Shown here: positions 5,805-9,229 of the stretch, piece after piece
Numbering within the stretch: position 1 is the first letter of the stretch
Layout of the letters: each line of letters opens with the position of its first letter
Assembly: GCA_036720245.1 (NCBI GenBank)
Contig: DAIMNI010000077.1
Span: forward strand, 1 to 9,229
Source of the DNA: JAAZMA01 sp036720245
Lineage (GTDB): Bacteria; Bacillota; Clostridia; Tissierellales; Tepidimicrobiaceae
Direction of reading: 5' to 3'
DNA length: 9,229 nt
Position numbers and translations under genes: made by a program
Notes under the pieces: generated by a model
What the model saw: only the letters and a program-made list of their open reading frames with translations
Database searches by the model: none
Told to the model about the DNA's origin: nothing

Positions 5805-7656
5805 AATAGCCATTATTAATTTTAAAAGGAATATAAGGACTTATGGCTTATACCTTATGGCAATGATTTTTTCTGTAGCCACGTATTATAATTTTGTATC
5901 TATGCGATATAATCCGCAGTTTTTAAAGACTAAAGAAATATCAAATTATATAGAAGCTTCATCTATGACCGCCTCTATGCTTATGATAATATTTTTAATA
6001 TTTTTTATAGTATATTCTAGTAATTTTTTTCTAAATCAAAGGAAAAGAGAGATAGGCGTATATGCTTTTATGGGAATTGACAATTATAAAATAGCCTTTA
6101 TATTTGCTTCAGAGGGATTGCTATTAGGAATAATGTCTTTAACCATTGGATTAATGGCTGGGATTTTATTTAGTAAACTGTTTATGATGATGCTTGCAAA
6201 AGTAGCTTTATTAAACATAAGGATTGACTTCTTTATATCCAAGAAAGCTATTATTGAGACAATAATTCTTTACTCAATTATTTTAGGCATTACATTCTTA
6301 AAAGGATATTTAGACATTATTAGAACTAATTTAATAGATTTGATGAATTCATTAAAAAAGGAAGAAGAACTTCCTAAAGTTAATTATTTTAAAGGCATAG
6401 TATCAATAATAATCATAGTTGTAGCTTATTATATTGCAATTAACTATGAAAGATTTGGATTTGGTACTGCACTTATGAGTACAGTACTTCTCATTATATT
6501 GGGGACTTATTGGCTATTTGGTTCTTTTTTCTCTATGATTATAAGATATTATATAAATAAAAAGAGTTTTCTATATAAAGGTACAAATATTATAAGCATT
6601 TCAAATATAGCTTTTAGAATTAAGGATAATTATAGAACTTTTACAGCAATAGCAGTATTAGTAACAACTTGTATTACTTCTTTTGGTACAGTAAGTGCTT
6701 TAAAATATTATGTAGGTGAAAACCACAATATAGAGGTTCCTTATACTATTACCTATATTTCTGATAATCAAGAGGAAATAGCAAATGTAGATAAAATTAT
6801 TGCAAATTCAAATCATAAATTAGAACTTAAAGAGAGGGCAAATTTTTTATATATACCTGATCGTGAAGTTGTAGTAGTCAAATTATCAACTTTTAAAAAT
6901 ACAATATCAGAATTAAAAGTAAAAAATAGTGAAAATATAATATCAAAGTTTAATTTATCTAAAGACGAAGTAGGATATATAGAAAGACCAGGAGTAATGA
7001 TGAGTCTTATAGAAAAAAAGGAAATTATTTTAGGAGATAAAAAATATGGTATAAAAGTTAATACTAAAGTTCCTCTTTTTGGAAATGGGGTGCCTTTCCC
7101 TTGCATAGTTGTCAATGATGAGGAATACGAAGTATTAAAATCTAATTTCAGTGAGCAACAGTTTAATGGAATTATATTAGATAATCCAAAAGATACAAAA
7201 GATTTAACCTTTAAATTGGCAGAAGTATTGCCAGTGGAATCTAGGCTATTTACTTATTTTATAGCTGGAGCAAGATTCTATGATTTTACGGGAATAGTTT
7301 ATTTTTTAGGAGCTTTCTTATTTTTAGTATTTGTATTTGCTACTGGAAGCATAATCTATTTTAAGACATTGAGTCAGTCCTTTGAAGACAAAAACAAGTA
7401 TCAGATACTTAAAAAATTAGGCACTACAGATTTAGAAATATACGAATCTATTTCAAAACAATTAGCTATGTTTTTCATATTACCTTTAATAGTAGGTATA
7501 ATCCATAGTATAGTGGCTATCACGGTACTAAGTGATATTATGAAATGCAGTCTAATCAAACCAACAATTGTAAGTATAGGCATATTTACATTAATATATG
7601 GTATATTCTATGTATTTACTAGGATGAAGTATATAGATGTTGTAGAAGTAAGATAA
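5791..7656 (+). CDS. BceB-type FtsX-like ABC transporter permease
   Basis: This 621-residue membrane subunit has the distinctive BceB topology. Hydrophobic segments lie near residues 17-37, 57-78, 105-135, 150-170, 200-217, 225-252 and 283-303. A large extracellular domain of about 190 residues (about 305-495, from GENHNIEVPY to RFYDFTG) follows, and three more helices lie near 500-525, 560-585 and 595-615, giving about ten in total. In characterised systems the extracellular domain recognises peptide antibiotics or their lipid-bound complexes, and the permease also controls the kinase. The N-terminus (SFKIAIINFKRNIRTYGLY) is typical of the family. ATG 5791 is preceded by GGAGGTGGAG (5778-5787) and overlaps the ATPase gene by 14 nt. 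The substrate (bacitracin, lantibiotic or other) cannot be read from the sequence. Confidence 0.92.
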   Translation: MNSFKIAIINFKRNIRTYGLYLMAMIFSVATYYNFVSMRYNPQFLKTKEISNYIEASSMTASMLMIIFLIFFIVYSSNFFLNQRKREIGVYAFMGIDNYKIAFIFASEGLLLGIMSLTIGLMAGILFSKLFMMMLAKVALLNIRIDFFISKKAIIETIILYSIILGITFLKGYLDIIRTNLIDLMNSLKKEEELPKVNYFKGIVSIIIIVVAYYIAINYERFGFGTALMSTVLLIILGTYWLFGSFFSMIIRYYINKKSFLYKGTNIISISNIAFRIKDNYRTFTAIAVLVTTCITSFGTVSALKYYVGENHNIEVPYTITYISDNQEEIANVDKIIANSNHKLELKERANFLYIPDREVVVVKLSTFKNTISELKVKNSENIISKFNLSKDEVGYIERPGVMMSLIEKKEIILGDKKYGIKVNTKVPLFGNGVPFPCIVVNDEEYEVLKSNFSEQQFNGIILDNPKDTKDLTFKLAEVLPVESRLFTYFIAGARFYDFTGIVYFLGAFLFLVFVFATGSIIYFKTLSQSFEDKNKYQILKKLGTTDLEIYESISKQLAMFFILPLIVGIIHSIVAITVLSDIMKCSLIKPTIVSIGIFTLIYGIFYVFTRMKYIDVVEVR

Positions 7657-7678
7657 GTTACAGAAAAGTAGATACTGG

Positions 7679-7782
7679 GAATTGTTTGAGACTGCTGCAC
7701 ACGATGGGGACATTCCTCAGAAAGCTCGACCGTCTTGCAAGAGGTGTGTCCCCGTACTTTTGCATTAGACTAGAAACAATTC
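7679..7782. repeat. GC-rich foldback (REP/MITE-like) element
   Basis: A 104-nt imperfect palindrome has perfect 9-bp ends, GAATTGTTT (7679-7687) and AAACAATTC (7774-7782). Further matching blocks are AG-CT and TGCA on each arm, GGGGACA (7706-7712) with TGTCCCC (7747-7753), and CCTC (7715-7718) with GAGG (7741-7744), around a 22-nt apex. The core from about 7699 to 7758 is far richer in G and C than its surroundings, which suggests foreign origin. The GGGGACA...TGTCCCC design resembles REP-like hairpins mobilised by IS200-like (TnpA-REP/RAYT) transposases. No transposase gene is in the window. As RNA it would fold into a long hairpin at the end of the transporter mRNA. Confidence 0.6.
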
Positions 7783-7801
7783 AGATGTGTTTTTTAAATT
7801 T

Positions 7802-7842
7802 AAGTTCTTTCTGTGTGATTTTAACAGAAAGAACTTTTTTTT
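7802..7842 (+). terminator. Intrinsic terminator of the Bce transporter operon
   Basis: A perfect 13-bp stem, AAGTTCTTTCTGT (7802-7814) with ACAGAAAGAACTT (7824-7836), has a 9-nt loop and runs into eight Ts (7835-7842). It lies about 145 nt after the permease stop, beyond the foldback element. Confidence 0.9.
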
Positions 7843-7910
7843 AATAAAATTTAAAATAATATGTAATGAAAGTAAAAGTTCTTCGTATTAACATATGAAA
7901 GAAGATTTAA

Positions 7911-8246
7911 ATGACTCCCATATTACCAGAGGGATATGAATTTGATAGGGCAGAGTTTTATAAAGATGATAATGGTGTTGTAGAAAATAGTAAGTATATA
8001 ACATTATACTTTACTAATAAGAAAACAGGAGAAAAAATATATATTCCACAAAGATTTGCCGACGAAGAAACTGCATATTCAACTGGAGCAAGTAAAGTTG
8101 AAGAGATAAAAATTAATGGTGTAGATGCTGTATTATATGATGACAGAAATATTGATTGGGAAGCTAATGGTGTTATTTATGGAATATCAGCAAAAGGAAA
8201 GATTACTAGAGACGAACTAATAAAGATTGCAGAATCAATTAAATAA
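7911..8246 (+). CDS. Orphan DUF4367-like domain protein, possibly 5'-truncated
   Basis: The product has 111 residues. It resembles the C-terminal DUF4367 domain of membrane-anchored Firmicute proteins (anti-sigma/RsgI- or sporulation-linked). The landmarks are the PILPEGYEFDRAEFY start, a KYITLYFTNKKTGEKIYI strand pair, the KINGVDAVLY strand-turn and the C-terminal RDELIKIAESIK helix. Family members normally carry an N-terminal cytosolic part and a membrane helix; here nothing precedes the domain. The frame is closed by TAA immediately before ATG 7911 (7908-7910), and the only Shine-Dalgarno is a weak AAAGAAG-like stretch at about 7898-7904. No signal peptide is visible, so the product would stay in the cytosol. 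It is either a decayed remnant of a longer gene or a compact stand-alone form. The intact domain and its own strong terminator argue against extensive decay. Confidence 0.6.
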   Translation: MTPILPEGYEFDRAEFYKDDNGVVENSKYITLYFTNKKTGEKIYIPQRFADEETAYSTGASKVEEIKINGVDAVLYDDRNIDWEANGVIYGISAKGKITRDELIKIAESIK

Positions 8247-8270
8247 AAGATTTGACTGAGAAGTTATTTA

Positions 8271-8307
8271 AAACAAAGAATCTCAAATCTGAGGTTCTTT
8301 GTTTTTT
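8271..8307 (+). terminator. Intrinsic terminator after the DUF4367 gene
   Basis: A 15-bp stem with a single G-U has arms AAACAAAGAATCTCA (8271-8285) and TGAGGTTCTTTGTTT (8290-8304), an AATC loop and a run of six Ts (8302-8307). Its A-rich left flank could also allow termination of leftward transcripts. Confidence 0.88.
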
Positions 8308-8333
8308 CTATTGCTTTAAGTATTTTCTTCTGT

Positions 8334-8378
8334 CATTGATAAAGAAACTAAGTATAGCTAACTTAATCTATATCAATG
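8334..8378. promoter_or_regulatory. Inverted repeat upstream of the LytTR regulator gene
   Basis: CATTGATA (8334-8341) and TATCAATG (8371-8378) are perfect 8-bp inverted copies. A nested 5-bp pair, TAAGT (8349-8353) and ACTTA (8361-8365), lies between them. It sits 43 nt upstream of the promoter -10 and does not match the direct-repeat sites usual for LytTR regulators. A chance structure in AT-rich DNA is quite possible. Confidence 0.3.
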
Positions 8379-8420
8379 GGTTTAGAAGGCCGAAGGATCT
8401 CGATTTTCAACTGCTTAATA

Positions 8421-8429
8421 TGCTATAAT
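8421..8429 (+). promoter_or_regulatory. Extended -10 promoter for the LytTR two-component genes
   Basis: TGCTATAAT is a perfect extended -10 (TGn, then TATAAT at 8424-8429). No convincing -35 lies 16-18 nt upstream. Transcription would start near 8436, 24 nt before ATG 8460. Confidence 0.6.
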
Positions 8430-8459
8430 ATAATTATAATTAATAGGCAGGTGAAAATC

Positions 8460-9173
8460 ATGCGTATAGCTATTTGTGATGATGAAATCTTACAATTAGA
8501 GCTATTAAAATATTATGTAGAAAAATGGGCAAAGGATAGAGGCATTAATCCTAGTATAGAATTATTCCAATCTGCTGAAGCTTTTCATTTTGAATGGCTA
8601 GAGGACTCTTCTTATGATATTATTCTCTTAGATATTCAAATGGCAGAGCTTAGTGGCATAGAACTGGCTAAGTTAATACGGGAAAAAGATAAACATATAC
8701 AAATTATATTTGTAACGGCCATATCAGATTATATAGGTGAAGGCTATAATGTAGATGCTATAAATTATTTAATAAAGCCCATAAGTGAAGAAAAATTAAA
8801 AGAATGTTTAAATAAAGCCATAAACAGAAAAGAAATCCAGCCAAAATCCATTCTCATTGAAATAGATGGAGGAGTACATAGAATATATGAAGATTCTATA
8901 ATGTATTTGGAGATTAAGGGGCATGAATTATTTATCCATCAAGAAGATAATGTAATTAGCATAAGAAAACCTTTAAGTGAAATGGAAGAACTTTTATCCA
9001 AAAATGAATTTATAAAGACCCATAGGTCTTATTTAGTAGCATTAAAATATATAAAATATATAGATTCAAAAGAAATTACCTTGAAAAATGGAGCTATAAT
9101 TCCCATAAGTCGTGGGAATTCAAAAGAGGTTCAAAGGGAATTTTTTGACTATTTTAAGAGGGATGCAAAATGA
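8460..9173 (+). CDS. LytTR-family (AgrA/LytR-type) response regulator
   Basis: The 237-residue cytosolic regulator has a receiver domain (about 1-120) with acidic residues D7/D8, phospho-acceptor D58 (IILLDIQM), T86 and K106 (YLIKP). A LytTR DNA-binding domain (about 135-235) follows, with the EIDGGVHRIYEDSIMYLEIKG start, the FIKTHRSYLV motif and the IPISRGNSKEVQREF end. LytTR regulators control processes such as peptide quorum sensing, bacteriocin production and autolysis; the target here is unknown. GGCAGGTG lies 6 nt upstream of ATG 8460. An open frame continues upstream from 8376, but its residues do not look like a receiver domain and lie before the RBS. Its stop overlaps the next start as ATGA, indicating a two-component operon with the gene cut by the window end. 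Confidence 0.93.
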   Translation: MRIAICDDEILQLELLKYYVEKWAKDRGINPSIELFQSAEAFHFEWLEDSSYDIILLDIQMAELSGIELAKLIREKDKHIQIIFVTAISDYIGEGYNVDAINYLIKPISEEKLKECLNKAINRKEIQPKSILIEIDGGVHRIYEDSIMYLEIKGHELFIHQEDNVISIRKPLSEMEELLSKNEFIKTHRSYLVALKYIKYIDSKEITLKNGAIIPISRGNSKEVQREFFDYFKRDAK

Positions 9174-9229
9174 TTATTACTATTAGTTTACATATGCTTA
9201 TTATAATGATTATCATAATTACATTTATA
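9170..9229 (+). CDS. N-terminus of a membrane protein, probably the partner sensor kinase (3' partial)
   Basis: ATG 9170 overlaps the TGA of the LytTR regulator gene (ATGA) and opens a frame of 20 codons to the window edge, MIITISLHMLIIMIIIITFI. AGAGGG (9156-9161) upstream is a plausible Shine-Dalgarno at 8 nt. The segment is almost wholly hydrophobic, as expected for the first membrane helix of an AgrC/GHKL-type histidine kinase, the usual partner of an AgrA-type regulator. The identity rests on position and hydrophobicity only. Confidence 0.55.
   Translation, partial: MIITISLHMLIIMIIIITFI

Noticed and set aside
6813..7115. Minus-strand frame of 100 codons inside the permease gene
   Set aside because: It is antisense to the extracellular-domain coding region, with no start signal and no recognisable protein family.
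8341..8372. LytTR (AgrA-type) tandem binding site on the minus strand
   Set aside because: Two GTT cores are present, but they are 14 nt apart rather than about 21, and each repeat mismatches the consensus.
1..9229. CRISPR array, tRNA, rRNA or a classical riboswitch
   Set aside because: No regularly spaced direct repeats, no cloverleaf-like or rRNA-like sequence, and no riboswitch core recognised in any leader.

Overview
The window is AT-rich, runs entirely on the + strand, and is densely packed. It has Shine-Dalgarno sites of the AGGAGG/GGGGTG type, ATGA stop/start overlaps and many short intrinsic terminators. Together with its protein families this points to a low-GC anaerobic Firmicute (Clostridia/Tissierellia-like). 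No species can be named from the sequence alone. A run of ten Ns (2314-2323) shows that it comes from a draft or scaffolded assembly.

Layout. (1) 1-153: the end of an open frame whose last ~38 codons look like the C-terminus of a ClpB/Hsp100 ATPase. (2) 186-942: an overlapping nucleotidyltransferase/HEPN pair (MntA/HepT-type toxin-antitoxin), closed by a strong palindromic terminator. (3) 1019-2557: a near-consensus sigma-A promoter drives a small MerR/excisionase-type HTH protein and, 4 nt later, a cytosolic HExxH metalloprotease of no recognised named family. The N gap lies inside the protease gene. (4) 2604-3167: an extended -10 promoter, a two-helix small membrane protein and an overlapping YbjQ/UPF0145 protein. 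(5) 3206-7656: a complete BceRS-BceAB-type peptide-antibiotic sensing and detoxification module (OmpR-type regulator, intramembrane-sensing kinase, ABC ATPase, 10-TM FtsX-like permease). A perfect TGTTACA-N4-TGTAACA dyad on the kinase stop codon matches the published BceR-type operator and would link the regulator to the transporter genes. (6) 7679-7842: a GC-rich foldback (REP-like) element and then a strong terminator. (7) 7911-8307: a short orphan DUF4367 domain gene with its own terminator. (8) 8421-9229: a LytTR (AgrA-type) response regulator followed by the first 20 codons of what is probably its partner sensor kinase, cut by the window end.

Working together: the Bce module should sense a cell-envelope-active peptide by flux through the transporter, signal through the kinase and regulator, and raise transporter expression from the dyad upstream of the ATPase gene. 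A terminator-like hairpin in the ATPase leader may add attenuation. The HTH/metalloprotease pair resembles, in arrangement only, ImmR/ImmA and DdrO/IrrE regulator-protease switches. It is the most promising candidate here for an undescribed system. The toxin-antitoxin pair, foldback element, fused ClpB tail and orphan DUF4367 domain suggest an accessory region that has been rearranged.
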